Notes: a model not told the origin generated them from the letters alone. DNA of 64,000 nt from Anaerolineales bacterium (GCA_019637675.1 JAHBVE010000001.1:310001-374000); one strand, 5' to 3'; counted from the first letter of the stretch, positions 32,903 to 42,237 are shown. Numbers and translations: made by a program.

Positions 32903-34126
32903 ATGGATCTGTTACGCACTTCATTGGCAAGTGTTGCGGTGCTGACGCTGGCGGCCTGCAGCTTGGCGCCCAGCGCACCAACTGCTACGCCTACGCTGAC
33001 CGCCAGCCCAACGCCGCGGCCGAGCGCCACGCCTGCGCCAACGCGCACGCCGCAGCCCAGCCCCACCGTGCCTTCGGCGGAACTGTGCAAGCGGCCCTCG
33101 TTCGTGCATCTGGGGTTCGGCTTCCCGCGCTCCGAGCACCGCTTGCCCTCGGTGGGCAAGGTGCATGCGACGGTGCTGTTCGCCGATTTTGGCGACGAGC
33201 CGGCCACGCTGAGCCCGGAGGAGGTGTTCGCATTCATCTCGCCGATGGCGGAGGAATTCTTCGCCCAGCAGTCGTATGGCCGCTTTGAGCTGGAGCTGAC
33301 GCCGTACTTCACCTGGCTGCGCCTCAGCCAACCCTCGGCGTATTACGGCAACAGCCTCACTTCCTATGAGCAGCACCTGGCCTTTTTGCAGGAGGCGGTG
33401 GACCTGGCTGACCCGATGGTGGATTTTTCGCAGACCGATATGGTGGTGCTGCTCAATAATCCATATGCGTACCAGATCGTATATGGGCCGACTTACACCG
33501 GCTTTTTGGAGTCTGGTTTGACCGCGGATGGGGTCATCATTCCCAACGGCATGACCTCCGGCCGCGACCTACTGCACTGGGGCTACCTGTGGCTGAACCA
33601 CGAGGCCGGGCACAGCCTGGGCCTGCCGGACCTGTACGCCTATGGCTTGGCCGAGGATATTTTTCCGTATACGGGCGGGTACAGCCTGATGGGCAACATC
33701 TTTGGGCATACGCCGGAGCTGACCGCGATCGAGCGCTGGCAGCTGGGCTGGCTGGATGACCGCCAGGTGTACTGCCTGCCGGCCGGCGAGGAGATCGAGC
33801 TGGAGCTAAGCGCCATCGAGCAGCCCGGCGGCGTGAAGGCGCTGATCACCCCGCTGGATGACAGCCGCCTGCTGGTGGTCGAGTCACGCCGGGCGCTGGG
33901 CTACGACGAGTACATGCCCGAGCAGGGCGCACTGGTGTACGTTGTGGATGCGAATGTGCCCAGCGGCTACGGCCCGCTGCGGGTGCTGCCGCAGATCGAA
34001 GACGACTACGACTTCGCCCAGTCCACGCTGCGCGTGGGCGAGTCTGTGACGGTGGAAGGCATCACCGTACGGGTGGTGCTGGCTGGCGCAGACTTTGACC
34101 GGGTGGAGCTGCGGACTACGCCTTGA
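32903..34126 (+). CDS. M6-like metalloprotease lipoprotein
   Basis: A 407-residue lipoprotein (signal ending TLAAC) with a TPTP-rich linker to about residue 55. The catalytic domain resembles M6 (immune inhibitor A-like) proteases: NHEAGHSLGLPDLYAYG near residue 235 supplies the HExxH zinc motif, and GGYSLMGNIFG follows as the Met-turn region. A C-terminal beta domain (ALVYVVDANVPSGYGPL) is also found in M6 proteins. TATAAT ends 8 nt before the ATG, so the leader is at most a couple of bases. The 3' end overlaps the convergent gene by 11 bp. Confidence 0.87.
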   Translation: MDLLRTSLASVAVLTLAACSLAPSAPTATPTLTASPTPRPSATPAPTRTPQPSPTVPSAELCKRPSFVHLGFGFPRSEHRLPSVGKVHATVLFADFGDEPATLSPEEVFAFISPMAEEFFAQQSYGRFELELTPYFTWLRLSQPSAYYGNSLTSYEQHLAFLQEAVDLADPMVDFSQTDMVVLLNNPYAYQIVYGPTYTGFLESGLTADGVIIPNGMTSGRDLLHWGYLWLNHEAGHSLGLPDLYAYGLAEDIFPYTGGYSLMGNIFGHTPELTAIERWQLGWLDDRQVYCLPAGEEIELELSAIEQPGGVKALITPLDDSRLLVVESRRALGYDEYMPEQGALVYVVDANVPSGYGPLRVLPQIEDDYDFAQSTLRVGESVTVEGITVRVVLAGADFDRVELRTTP

Positions 34127-34337
34127 CCGGCTCGGCCGCGGCGCTGAGCTGGTATTCCATCACTGTCTCCACTTTTACCAGGCGGCCCTGGTGGCCGCCG
34201 CAGGCCAGCAGCCATTTGCGCTCCAACTGGCTGGTCTCGATGCGGGTGGTGGTGCAGCCGCAGGCGTAGTGCTCGATGCGGGTCACCTCAACCTCAACGT
34301 GGCCTTTGGACTTCGACGCTTTCTTTTTGTCCCCCAT
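34116..34337 (-). CDS. Small basic protein with CGC motif, unknown function
   Basis: A 73-residue protein: Lys-rich start MGDKKKASKSKGH, then EVTRIEHYACGCTTTRIET and WLLACGGHQG. The three Cys residues could bind a metal, but no family is recognised. ATG at 34337 follows GGGGGAC; the longer in-frame start at 34376 would be rich in unrelated residues. It overlaps the 3' end of the HTH gene just upstream, so both are probably one transcript. Confidence 0.65.
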   Translation of the reverse strand: MGDKKKASKSKGHVEVEVTRIEHYACGCTTTRIETSQLERKWLLACGGHQGRLVKVETVMEYQLSAAAEPVKA

Positions 34338-34713
34338 GATGTCCCCCTGTAAGTCTGATCTCGTCGCTGCGGCCAAGCGCCCACCGGCCGATCTCGGTGA
34401 GGGGCGCGTAGTCTTGTGGGTGCATGGCCGCCAGAATGTCAGCCGCGAACTCGCCGCGCCAATCGTGGCGGGCGGCCTGGGCCAGGCGCATCATCATCAG
34501 CGTATCGGGCAGGTACAGGCGGTCTTGCCAGTTCTTGATGCTCTGGTAGCTGACCCGGCGGCCGATGGGTTGCAGCGCCTGGCTGAGCGCCCGGGCGAAC
34601 TCGCGCAGGGTGGCGGGCTTGCGCTGGTTGCCGGCCAGGATGCGGTACTGCTGCACGATGAGCGCGACGGCGGTCTTGCTGCGATGGGTGGTTTTGAGTA
34701 TGGCGCCCGACAT
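34294..34713 (-). CDS. HTH-like DNA-binding protein
   Basis: A 139-residue basic protein. Its middle has a helix-turn-helix-like pattern, TLREFARALSQALQPIGRRVSYQSIKNWQDRLYLPDT, followed by helical RLAQAARHDWRGEFAADIL. The C-terminus is basic and polar. It is not a confident match to a named family; an XRE-type or phage-type regulator is most likely. The start ATG at 34713 overlaps a perfect palindrome (34712-34729), a probable self-operator. Its 3' end overlaps the small CGC protein gene. Confidence 0.65.
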   Translation of the reverse strand: MSGAILKTTHRSKTAVALIVQQYRILAGNQRKPATLREFARALSQALQPIGRRVSYQSIKNWQDRLYLPDTLMMMRLAQAARHDWRGEFAADILAAMHPQDYAPLTEIGRWALGRSDEIRLTGGHHGGQKESVEVQRPR

Positions 34714-34729
34714 AGAACTAGTGTTCTAT
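34712..34729. promoter_or_regulatory. Palindromic operator at the HTH gene start
   Basis: ATAGAAC-TAGT-GTTCTAT, 7-bp perfect arms, overlapping the start codon of the HTH gene and just downstream of TATGAT on the same strand. Confidence 0.55.
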
Positions 34730-34832
34730 AATCATAATTACTCCGCACAGTTTTTTCAAGAGCCAAGCCGGCAATGTCAAGCCACTGGACAGGAAAGTGG
34801 CTGAGAAGCGGGCGGCTATAATGCGAGCCGAT

Positions 34833-36488
34833 ATGCAATGGTTGGATAAATACAAAAAGTGGTTGCTGCTTGGCGCGATGGTGCTGCTGTTCCTGGCGGT
34901 GCGGGCGCCCGGGCTGGGCCGCTTTGTCACGATCGATGAGGTGTATTGGCTGACCAAGTCAGCCCAACTGGCGGTGGCGGTTGCGGAGAGGGATTGGGAT
35001 GCAACCGACCTCTCGAGTCACCCGGGCATGACTACTGCCTGGGCCGGCGCGTTGGCGCTGGAATTGCGCACCCCCGAACTCAACACAGAACCGCCGGAGC
35101 ACGTTTCTGATTTTCATCTGCGGCATTACTTCCGCCAGCAAGGGTACAACCCGGCCGAGATCCTGAGCACGGCGCGCCTGGTGATGGTGGTGTTAGGCGC
35201 GGCGGTGTTCGCCGGGGTTGTTATGTATGCCTACCGGTTGTGGGGCGGATTGGCCGCGGCCCTGGTGGGCGGCTTGCTGGCCTTCGACCCGTATCTGATC
35301 GCGCACCAGCGCTTGCTGCACCAGGATGGGCTGATGGCGCTGTTGTGCGTGCTGAGCCTGCTGGCTTTTGTGGCGCACCTGCGTGAGCGCAGTTGGACGC
35401 ATCTGCTCGTCTCTGGCGTGGCGGCCGGCCTGGCATGGGCGACAAAATCGCCCATGCTGTTGCTTGGCCCGTGGGTAGCGGTGATGGCCGCGGCGGTAGT
35501 GGTGCGCGGCCAGATGAGGGGCAAGGCGGCGCTGGGCAGCCTGGCCGCCTGGGGGCTTGCGGCCGGGCTGGTGTTCACGCTGCTGTGGCCGAAGATGTGG
35601 GTTGCGCCGGTGGAGGCGATCACGCAAGTGCTGAGCTATGCGGGCGAGTCGGCGGGCGGTGTGCACAGCGGCACCATATTCTTTGCCGGCCAGCTGTATG
35701 AGGACGGCAAGCTGGGCGCCGCCTCGGCGATCTTCTACCCCGTGAGCTTTGTGTGGCGGGCGACCCCGGTGGTACTGCTGGGGCTGGCCGCGGCCGGCTG
35801 GGTGGGGCTGCGCCGCAAGGCATTTGAGCGCAGCCGCCTGGATGGAATTGTGGCGCTGCTGGGTTTCGCCATTCTTTTTGTGGTGATGATGAGCTTGGGC
35901 GACAAGAAGTTCGATCGCTACATGCTGCCGAGCTACGCGATCCTGGTGACGGTTGCGGGCTGGGGCTTGACGCTGGGCATGCAGTTGGCGGCGGGGCGCT
36001 GGCCGGTGTTGCGGGCGGCGGGCGCGAGCGCGCTGGCGGCAATGCTGTTGCTCTCAGTGCAGTTGGGGAGTGCGGTGTCGGTCTTCCCGTATTACTTGAG
36101 CTATTACAACCCGCTGGTTGGCGGAACCCGGCGGGCGGACAACGTGATGATGCTGGGCTGGGGCGAGGGGTTGGAGCAGGCGGCCAACTGGCTGGCGCAG
36201 CAGCCGGGGATCGGCCAGGCGCGGGTGGCCAGTTGGTACAGCAACGCCTTCATGCTGAGCTTTCCTTATGATGTGACCGACATTCCGCTTGCTTTAGCGT
36301 TGAGCGAGCCGCAATTGCAAGACCTACTGGCGCATGATTACCTGGTGATCTACGTGCACCAGTGGCAGCGCCACATGCCGCAGGACTTGCTGGATGTGCT
36401 GGCAGACCAGCAGCCGGTGCATGTTGTGGTGGCGGATGGAATTGAGTATGTGCGGGTGTATCAGGGAACAGTGAATAGGGAGCAGTGA
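34833..36488 (+). CDS. GT39/PMT-like membrane glycosyltransferase
   Basis: A 551-residue integral membrane protein with about eleven helices. The first periplasmic loop carries TIDEVYWLTKSAQL, where the acidic residue matches the catalytic Asp/Glu of GT-C transferases, followed by DLSSHPGMTTAW. Later come FDPYLIAHQRLLHQDGLMAL, KSPMLLLGPW and MMSLGDKKFDRYMLPSY, all typical of dolichyl/undecaprenyl-phosphate mannosyl- or arabinosyltransferase-like (GT39/GT83) proteins. It probably glycosylates surface molecules from a lipid-linked sugar. The ATG at 34833 lies 10 nt after TATAAT; the earlier ATG at 34821 would overlap that hexamer. The last residues GTVNREQ come from a GGGAGCAG-type repeat. Confidence 0.82.
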   Translation: MQWLDKYKKWLLLGAMVLLFLAVRAPGLGRFVTIDEVYWLTKSAQLAVAVAERDWDATDLSSHPGMTTAWAGALALELRTPELNTEPPEHVSDFHLRHYFRQQGYNPAEILSTARLVMVVLGAAVFAGVVMYAYRLWGGLAAALVGGLLAFDPYLIAHQRLLHQDGLMALLCVLSLLAFVAHLRERSWTHLLVSGVAAGLAWATKSPMLLLGPWVAVMAAAVVVRGQMRGKAALGSLAAWGLAAGLVFTLLWPKMWVAPVEAITQVLSYAGESAGGVHSGTIFFAGQLYEDGKLGAASAIFYPVSFVWRATPVVLLGLAAAGWVGLRRKAFERSRLDGIVALLGFAILFVVMMSLGDKKFDRYMLPSYAILVTVAGWGLTLGMQLAAGRWPVLRAAGASALAAMLLLSVQLGSAVSVFPYYLSYYNPLVGGTRRADNVMMLGWGEGLEQAANWLAQQPGIGQARVASWYSNAFMLSFPYDVTDIPLALALSEPQLQDLLAHDYLVIYVHQWQRHMPQDLLDVLADQQPVHVVVADGIEYVRVYQGTVNREQ

Positions 36489-36540
36489 GCAGGGAGCAGG
36501 AAACCTGGGGAACAGTGAAAGGGAAGAGGGAGCTGATCGC
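36470..36540. repeat. GGGAACAGTGA/GGGAGCAG simple repeat
   Basis: GGGAACAGTGAATAGGGAGCAG, then GTGAGCAGGGAGCAGG and GGGGAACAGTGAAAGGG. This degenerate short repeat spans the end of the GT39 gene, supplies its final codons and fills the gap to the adenosyltransferase gene. Confidence 0.65.
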
Positions 36541-36554
36541 TAATAGCTGAAAGC

Positions 36555-37118
36555 TTATTCTCTGCTATCCCACAGCGGCTCGCTGACGCCGCGTTGTAAA
36601 TTCTCATAGCGGGCCATCACGAATAGCGCGTCGGAGAGGCGGTTCACATACGTGACCGACTCGGGGCGCACGGAGTCTTCGCGGGCGAGGGTGACCAGGC
36701 GGCGCTCGGCGCGGCGGCAGACGGCGCGGGCCACCTGCAAGGTGGCGGCGCCCAGGCTGCCGCCGGGCAGGATGAAGTTCTCCAGCGGGCCAAGCTCCTC
36801 GTTCATTTCGTCGATCAGGCTTTCGAGCGCATCGATGTGGCGCTGCTCGATGCGGGGCACTTTGAACTCTTCGGCTTCCTCAGGCGGGAAAGACAGATCG
36901 CTGCCTAAATGGAAGAGCTGGTTCTGGATGGGCGGCAGGGCGGCGGCCAGCTTGGCGCACAGCCCGTGAGCCAGCGCCATGCCGATGATGGAGTTGAGCT
37001 CGTCGACCGTGCCGTAGGCGCGCACGCGCGGGTGGTCCTTTGGCACGCGCTGTTTGCTGCCCAGGGCGGTGCTGCCGTCATCTCCGGTCTTGGTGTAGAT
37101 CTTGGTCAGGCGTGGCAT
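36555..37118 (-). CDS. pduO: PduO-type cob(I)alamin adenosyltransferase
   Basis: A 187-residue ATP:corrinoid adenosyltransferase converting cob(I)alamin to adenosylcobalamin. Signature segments are [22 protein letters not shown] at the N-terminus, [17 protein letters not shown], and the C-terminal [15 protein letters not shown]... [17 protein letters not shown]. All family landmarks are present. No other cobalamin gene lies nearby. TATAAT ends exactly 6 nt before the ATG at 37118 and no Shine-Dalgarno is seen, so the mRNA should be leaderless. It diverges from the histidine kinase gene, with 58 bp between the start codons. Confidence 0.95.
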   Translation of the reverse strand: MPRLTKIYTKTGDDGSTALGSKQRVPKDHPRVRAYGTVDELNSIIGMALAHGLCAKLAAALPPIQNQLFHLGSDLSFPPEEAEEFKVPRIEQRHIDALESLIDEMNEELGPLENFILPGGSLGAATLQVARAVCRRAERRLVTLAREDSVRPESVTYVNRLSDALFVMARYENLQRGVSEPLWDSRE

Positions 37119-37124
37119 GCGGTC

Positions 37125-37170
37125 ATTATAGCTGGCGCGCCTGATCGTCCAGGCAGCGCTCTGTTATCAT
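37125..37170. promoter_or_regulatory. Divergent -10 elements for pduO and the histidine kinase
   Basis: Minus strand TATAAT (37125-37130) ends 6 nt before the pduO ATG. Plus strand TGTTATCAT (37162-37170, an extended -10) ends 6 nt before the kinase ATG at 37177. Confidence 0.62.
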
Positions 37171-37176
37171 GCCTCT

Positions 37177-38874
37177 ATGCGTGCGGATATTCCCGCTTTT
37201 GCCATTCTGACCCGTTGGGCCTTGCTGCTGGCCCTGGCCGTGCAGCTCTCCATCACTGGCGCGGGCGTCATCACGATCCCCTTGTTGGTCGTGGCGTTGG
37301 GCGTGTGGAATTTGTGGCTGTCGCTGCGCTGGCTGCATGGCCAGACCTGGCCGCGCCAGGATCTTATTGAGATCGCGGTGGATTTCGTGTTCGCCGTGGC
37401 GCAGTTCTATTTCAGCCGCACGGTGCTTGGCCCGCTGGCCTGGCTGGGCCTGTTCCCGGTCATCCGCGCCGCCTGGACGCTGGGTCTGGGCGGCGGCTTG
37501 GCCGCCGGGGTGCTTACTGCGGCGGCGTTCGCGGCTTTGGCGGCGATCGACGTGCCGCTGGGCCAGGTTCCGCTGATGATGGCGCTGCCTGCGCTGGCGT
37601 TTTTGCTGGTGGGCAGCGTGCTGGGTTTCTGGGGCCGCCAGGTGCAGTTTGGTTTGCGTGAAAAGCGAGAATTGGGCGACTACCAACGTTTGGAAGCGGC
37701 ACGGCGTGACCGCGAGCGCGCCCAGACCTTGTTCGCGATCACCCAGCAGGTAAATTCCAGCCTGGTGTTCGACCAGGTGCTGGAAGGCGCGCTGGACGTC
37801 GGCACGAACGCGTTCGTCGAGCCACACGATAACGTCACGCGCACGATCGGCGGCGTGCTGCTGTTCGATGAAGGCGGCCTGCGTCTGGCGGCGGCCCGCC
37901 AGTTGACCGTGCAGGACCTGGGGCGGGTGCTGCCTGGGCAGCAAGGGGCGCTGGCGCACTTGCTGCAGCACGGCGAACCGCAGCAAGTGCCACTGCCCGC
38001 CAAGGACGAAGAGCTCAAGCTGTTGGCCGGCCTGCACATTGCGCAGAGCTTGTATGCGCTGCCGCTGGTGTCGGGCCTCGACCTGTTCGGCGTGTTGCTC
38101 TTCGCCCATCCGGAGCCCAACTTCTTCACGGCGGATCGCTGTGAGCTGGCTGGCGTGATCGCGCGCCAACTGATGGGCGCGCTGCAGAACGCCCAACTGT
38201 ATGAAGCCTTGACCGAAGAGAAAGAGCGCATCGCCCATATTCAGGAGCAGGCCCGCCAGCAACTGGCGCGCAACCTGCACGACGGGCCAACCCAGAACGT
38301 GGCGGCGATCGCCATGCGCATTAACCTGGCCCGCCGCCTGCTGAGCAAGGATGTGGCCGCCGCCAGCGAGGAGCTGTACAAGGTCGAAGATCTCTCGCGG
38401 CGCACCACGAAAGAAATGCGCTTCATGCTGTTCACGCTGCGCCCGCAAGCCCTGGAGACCAGCGGGCTGTGCGTGGCGCTGGACGACCTGGCCAAGCACG
38501 CTCAGGAGACCTACGGGTACATGGTGCAACTGGAAGCCGACCCGGAGGCGGAGGCGCGCATGGACCGCGGCAAGCAGGGCGTAGTGTTCTCGATCGCATC
38601 TGAGGCGCTTGACAATGCTTACCGCTATGCCCAGGCCAGCCAGGTGGTGGTGCGGCTCAGCAAGCAGGATGGCAACATCACGCTATTGGAAGTGCAAGAC
38701 GATGGGGCGGCGCGCCCGGCCCAGCCGGACAAGCTGGATATTTTGCAGGAGCGCACCAACCTGATCAACGGCATCATGCGGCTCAACGCGGCTGAGGACA
38801 AAGGCACCCACCTGCGCGTATGGGTGCCGCTCACCGAGCAGGCGGCTGACCGCCTGCGCCGGGGTGAGCTGTGA
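37177..38874 (+). CDS. NarL/DegS-type sensor histidine kinase with GAF domain
   Basis: A 565-residue sensor kinase. About five N-terminal membrane helices (residues 10-160) are followed by a GAF domain (about 185-345). The dimerisation/phosphotransfer region is of the HisKA_3 class with the phospho-His in RQQLARNLHDGPTQNVAAIA. The C-terminal ATPase has the N-box SEALDNAYRYA, but the usual DNG-x-G box reads VQDDGAARPA, lacking the normal glycine-rich lid. Catalysis may be weak or altered. No LuxR-type response regulator gene is adjacent. The GTGA overlap links it to the following membrane-protein gene. Confidence 0.88.
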   Translation: MRADIPAFAILTRWALLLALAVQLSITGAGVITIPLLVVALGVWNLWLSLRWLHGQTWPRQDLIEIAVDFVFAVAQFYFSRTVLGPLAWLGLFPVIRAAWTLGLGGGLAAGVLTAAAFAALAAIDVPLGQVPLMMALPALAFLLVGSVLGFWGRQVQFGLREKRELGDYQRLEAARRDRERAQTLFAITQQVNSSLVFDQVLEGALDVGTNAFVEPHDNVTRTIGGVLLFDEGGLRLAAARQLTVQDLGRVLPGQQGALAHLLQHGEPQQVPLPAKDEELKLLAGLHIAQSLYALPLVSGLDLFGVLLFAHPEPNFFTADRCELAGVIARQLMGALQNAQLYEALTEEKERIAHIQEQARQQLARNLHDGPTQNVAAIAMRINLARRLLSKDVAAASEELYKVEDLSRRTTKEMRFMLFTLRPQALETSGLCVALDDLAKHAQETYGYMVQLEADPEAEARMDRGKQGVVFSIASEALDNAYRYAQASQVVVRLSKQDGNITLLEVQDDGAARPAQPDKLDILQERTNLINGIMRLNAAEDKGTHLRVWVPLTEQAADRLRRGEL

Positions 38875-39275
38875 ACGACCAGGCGCAGCTGCCGGCAGCC
38901 TTCCCGCCGCTGGTGATGCGTGCCCTGGGGGCCAGCTGGCTGGTGTTGTTCCTGATCTGGCTGCCGTTCGAGGACACCAGCATTGTGTTCCCGATCCTGC
39001 TGGCGATGGATCTGTGCGTTTGGTTGGCGCTGCGTCTTTGGCCGTTTTGGTCTACACTGGGCGACGTGTTGACCGCTTCGCTGGCCGCGGGGGCTTGGCT
39101 GGCGGCGGTGCCGGTGCTGACGCTGGGTTTCATGATCTTCAAAGGCGGCGTGCACGGGCATGGTTTCCCGGATTTTGCGCTCAACCAGTTCGCCTACGTT
39201 CTGCTGGCGGCGCCGGTATGTGCGGCGTTGGGCGCGGTGTTGGGGGCGGTCGCATACTTTATTCGCAAACGTTGA
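38871..39275 (+). CDS. Small four-helix membrane protein coupled to the kinase
   Basis: A 134-residue protein with about four hydrophobic segments (LGASWLVLFLIWLPF, SIVFPILLAMDLCVWLALRL, LAAGAWLAAVPVLTLGFMIF, YVLLAAPVCAALGAVLGAVAYFI). The start GTG shares GTGA with the kinase stop, so translation is coupled. No family recognised. Coupling suggests an accessory membrane subunit of the kinase. Confidence 0.7.
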   Translation: MNDQAQLPAAFPPLVMRALGASWLVLFLIWLPFEDTSIVFPILLAMDLCVWLALRLWPFWSTLGDVLTASLAAGAWLAAVPVLTLGFMIFKGGVHGHGFPDFALNQFAYVLLAAPVCAALGAVLGAVAYFIRKR

Positions 39276-39325
39276 TGGTCTAGGGTGGGCTGAAGGGGCA
39301 GCAGACCGCATCTCGGGAGGCAGCT

Positions 39326-40087
39326 ATGCCGAGAAGCGGGGAGCTGTACTACGCATCCCAAGCGCAGCCGGTCGCCGGCCTGCCTGCCTTGATATTGATC
39401 CATGGCGCAGGTGGCAGCCACGCCAACTGGCCGTACCAGTTGCGCCGCCTGCCGGGCTGGAACGTGCTGGCGCCTGACCTGCCCGGCCACGGCAGCACTC
39501 ACGCCGACCCTAAATCCCATATTGCGGACTATGCCAAGAGCCTATGGGCCTGGCTCGACAGCCTGGAGATCAGCACGGCGGTGTTGTGCGGGCATTCGAT
39601 GGGTGCGGCGATCGCGCTGCACATGGCGCACGCCGAGCCGCAGCGCGTGCGCGGCTTGCTGCTGCTGGGGGCGGCGGCGCGCTTTCAAGTGAACCCCCAA
39701 CTGCTGGAGAAATTGCACAACCCGGCGCGCCTGGCTGACGGCGTGCGCAACATCGTGCAATGGTCGTTCGGCCGGGCTACCCATCCCTCGCTGCGGGCAG
39801 CTTACACGCGCCAACTGCTGCGCAATCCGCAGGGCCGGCTGCATGCCGACCTCAAAGCCTGCGCTGACTTCGATCTCACGGCCCTGGCGCCGCGCATCGC
39901 CACGCCGGCCGTGGTGCTGTGCGGTGACGAAGACCAGATGGTGGCCGAGCCGCTCTCGGCCAGCCTGGTGCGTAGCCTGCCCACGGCGCGCCAGGTGATG
40001 ATCGCACGGGCGGGTCATATGCTGATGATGGAGCGGCCGGAGGAGGTGGCGGCTGCCCTGGAAGACGCCTTACAGAACTGGAAATAA
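39326..40087 (+). CDS. Alpha/beta-hydrolase
   Basis: A 253-residue hydrolase. HGAGGSHANW forms the oxyanion region, GHSMGAAIAL carries the nucleophile Ser near residue 91, GDEDQMV carries the acid Asp near residue 211, and AGHMLMME carries the catalytic His near residue 237. A cap insertion lies at about 120-185. Substrate unknown; such enzymes are esterases, lipases or C-C hydrolases. GGGAGG precedes the ATG. Confidence 0.92.
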   Translation: MPRSGELYYASQAQPVAGLPALILIHGAGGSHANWPYQLRRLPGWNVLAPDLPGHGSTHADPKSHIADYAKSLWAWLDSLEISTAVLCGHSMGAAIALHMAHAEPQRVRGLLLLGAAARFQVNPQLLEKLHNPARLADGVRNIVQWSFGRATHPSLRAAYTRQLLRNPQGRLHADLKACADFDLTALAPRIATPAVVLCGDEDQMVAEPLSASLVRSLPTARQVMIARAGHMLMMERPEEVAAALEDALQNWK

Positions 40088-40107
40088 GATTAGAATCCTG
40101 AGCAGCG

Positions 40108-42204
40108 ATGATTGAACGACTTCAACGCTGGCTCGTATCCCCTGAATTGGGCACATCAGAACTCAACCGGCGTGCGGGCCTGCTGCACGGCATTCTGTTG
40201 GTGCTGCTTCCAACCACGCTTGGGTTCTTTTTCGTCATCCTTCTCCTCACTCCCAAGAACACCACAGGCATCGCGGTCGCGGCCGGCGTCTTCATTGTCG
40301 AGCTGCTCACGTTGTGGCAGCTGCAGCGCGGCCGCCTGACGGCGGCGGGCATGAGCATGCTGCTCTCGTTCTGGGTGCTGCTGGCCATCTCCATGTACTT
40401 TGGGGCCGGCGTGCAAAGCGTATCGGCCATGGGTCAGATGCTGATCGTGCTGATGGCCGGTTTGCTGGTGAGCGGCTCGTTCGCCTCTGGCCTGGCCGTG
40501 CTCACCATTCTGTACAACTACATCCTGCTCAGGACGCACGAAACCAACCCTGACGTGAGCGTGATGGTGCTGACTCCGCTGGCGTTCTGGGCGGCGCAAT
40601 CTCTGTTCTTTGTCATCAGTGTGGGTTTGACCCAGGTGTATGTGCGCCGCCTGCGCACCGCCTTCAGCGAGGCGCAGGCCAAGGAAGACTCGCTGACCGA
40701 GAGCGTGGCCGATCTGCGCTCCGCCCAGGCGGAGCAGGCCCGCGAGGAAGCCAACCTGCGCCGCCGCGGCGCGATCCTGGCGGCGGTCTCGGTGGCGGCC
40801 GAGCGCCTGTTCCGCGGGCGCTCGTTCGCTGACAGCATCAGCCTGGTGGTGCAGGAGCTGGGCGAGGCGACCGGCGTAGACCGCGTGTGCATTTTTGAGA
40901 ATGCCAACGACCCGGGCGGCGACCTGATGTCGCACGAGGTGTATGGCTGGACTGCCGAAGGGGTCAGCGGCTACTTGCAGCTGGGCCGCTTCAAGAGTAC
41001 GCACTTCCGTGAGGCGGGTTTGATGCGCTGGGTTGACGTGCTTTCCAATAATCAAGTTATCAGCGCCAAGGTGCAGGATCTGCCTGATCTGGAGCGGCGG
41101 CGGTTGCAGTCGCAAGGGCTGAAATCCATCCTGATCGTGCCGATCTTTGTGGGCGAGGAGTGGTGGGGCTTCATCGGCTTCGATGAGGTCAAGGGCGAGC
41201 GTGAATGGTCTTCTGAGGAAGAGGATGCGTTGCGCGGCGCGGCCGGGATCCTGGGCGGCGCGATCCAGCGCCAGCGGGCCGAGCGGGCGCTGCACCGCAG
41301 CCAGCAGCACTACCTGGCCATTTTGCAGGACCAGACCGACATGATCTGCCGCTACACGCCGCAGGGCCAGATCACCTTTGCCAATGAAGCCTACCTGCAC
41401 TTCTTTGGCCTGCCCAGCAGCCTGGGCAAACGACAGATCTGGCAGCAGATGCCAACCGAAGTTGACGTGGCTGACCTGCAGCACAAGATCGACGGCATTA
41501 CGCTTGAGCGCCCTTCGATGACCAGCCGCAACCAGAACCGGCGTGCGGATGGCGTCATGCGCTGGATCGAGTGGACCGACCGCGGCATTTTTGATGAGAA
41601 CGGACTGCTGGTCGAGGTGCAAGCCTCCGGCCGGGATGTTGACAATGAAGTCCACTTGCGCGAGGAGCTGGAGCGCAACCTGCGCGCGTCTGAGGCGCAG
41701 GCCATGACGGATGCGCTGACCGGCCTGCTCAACCGGCGGGCGATCACCGAGCGGGCCGAGCAGGAATGGCAGCGCACCCAGCAAGACGGGGAGGCGCTCA
41801 GCCTGGTGCTGCTGGATGTGGACCATTTGAAGCAGATCAACGATACGCACGGCCATCTGGCCGGCGACGAAGCCTTGCGCACACTGGGCAACCTGCTCAA
41901 AACCAGCATGCGCCGCGATGATTGGGCCGGGCGTTGGGGCGGCGATGAGTTCCTGCTGCTGCTGCCGGGCGCGGACAGCAAAACGGCCCGCCAGGTAGCC
42001 GAACGGCTGCGGGAGCGCATCAACCGCAGCCGGGTGCAACTGGAAAGCGGGGCGGAAGAGGAATTGCGGGTGAGCCTGGGGGTAGTCTCCAACCATGGCG
42101 CGATCCAATCCCTGGATGCCATGTTTGCCGAGGCTGACCGGGCGCTGTACAGCGCCAAGCAGGCTGGGCGCAACCAGGTGAGCGTGGCCGAGGGCGAAGC
42201 CTGA
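40108..42204 (+). CDS. Diguanylate cyclase with membrane, GAF and PAS domains
   Basis: A 698-residue protein. N-terminal membrane region of about six helices (residues 30-185), coiled coil (about 190-225), GAF domain (about 225-395), PAS domain (about 405-520) and GGDEF domain (about 535-698). The active site is GRWGGDEFLLLLPG, and an upstream RRDD, five residues before GGDEF, is a complete inhibitory I-site (RxxD). It should make c-di-GMP, with product inhibition. TAGAAT ends 11 nt before the ATG. It is followed 33 bp later by a second cyclase gene. Confidence 0.95.
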   Translation: MIERLQRWLVSPELGTSELNRRAGLLHGILLVLLPTTLGFFFVILLLTPKNTTGIAVAAGVFIVELLTLWQLQRGRLTAAGMSMLLSFWVLLAISMYFGAGVQSVSAMGQMLIVLMAGLLVSGSFASGLAVLTILYNYILLRTHETNPDVSVMVLTPLAFWAAQSLFFVISVGLTQVYVRRLRTAFSEAQAKEDSLTESVADLRSAQAEQAREEANLRRRGAILAAVSVAAERLFRGRSFADSISLVVQELGEATGVDRVCIFENANDPGGDLMSHEVYGWTAEGVSGYLQLGRFKSTHFREAGLMRWVDVLSNNQVISAKVQDLPDLERRRLQSQGLKSILIVPIFVGEEWWGFIGFDEVKGEREWSSEEEDALRGAAGILGGAIQRQRAERALHRSQQHYLAILQDQTDMICRYTPQGQITFANEAYLHFFGLPSSLGKRQIWQQMPTEVDVADLQHKIDGITLERPSMTSRNQNRRADGVMRWIEWTDRGIFDENGLLVEVQASGRDVDNEVHLREELERNLRASEAQAMTDALTGLLNRRAITERAEQEWQRTQQDGEALSLVLLDVDHLKQINDTHGHLAGDEALRTLGNLLKTSMRRDDWAGRWGGDEFLLLLPGADSKTARQVAERLRERINRSRVQLESGAEEELRVSLGVVSNHGAIQSLDAMFAEADRALYSAKQAGRNQVSVAEGEA

Positions 42205-42237
42205 TTTTTCAGTTATATTTCCTGCGGCCACTTTGAC

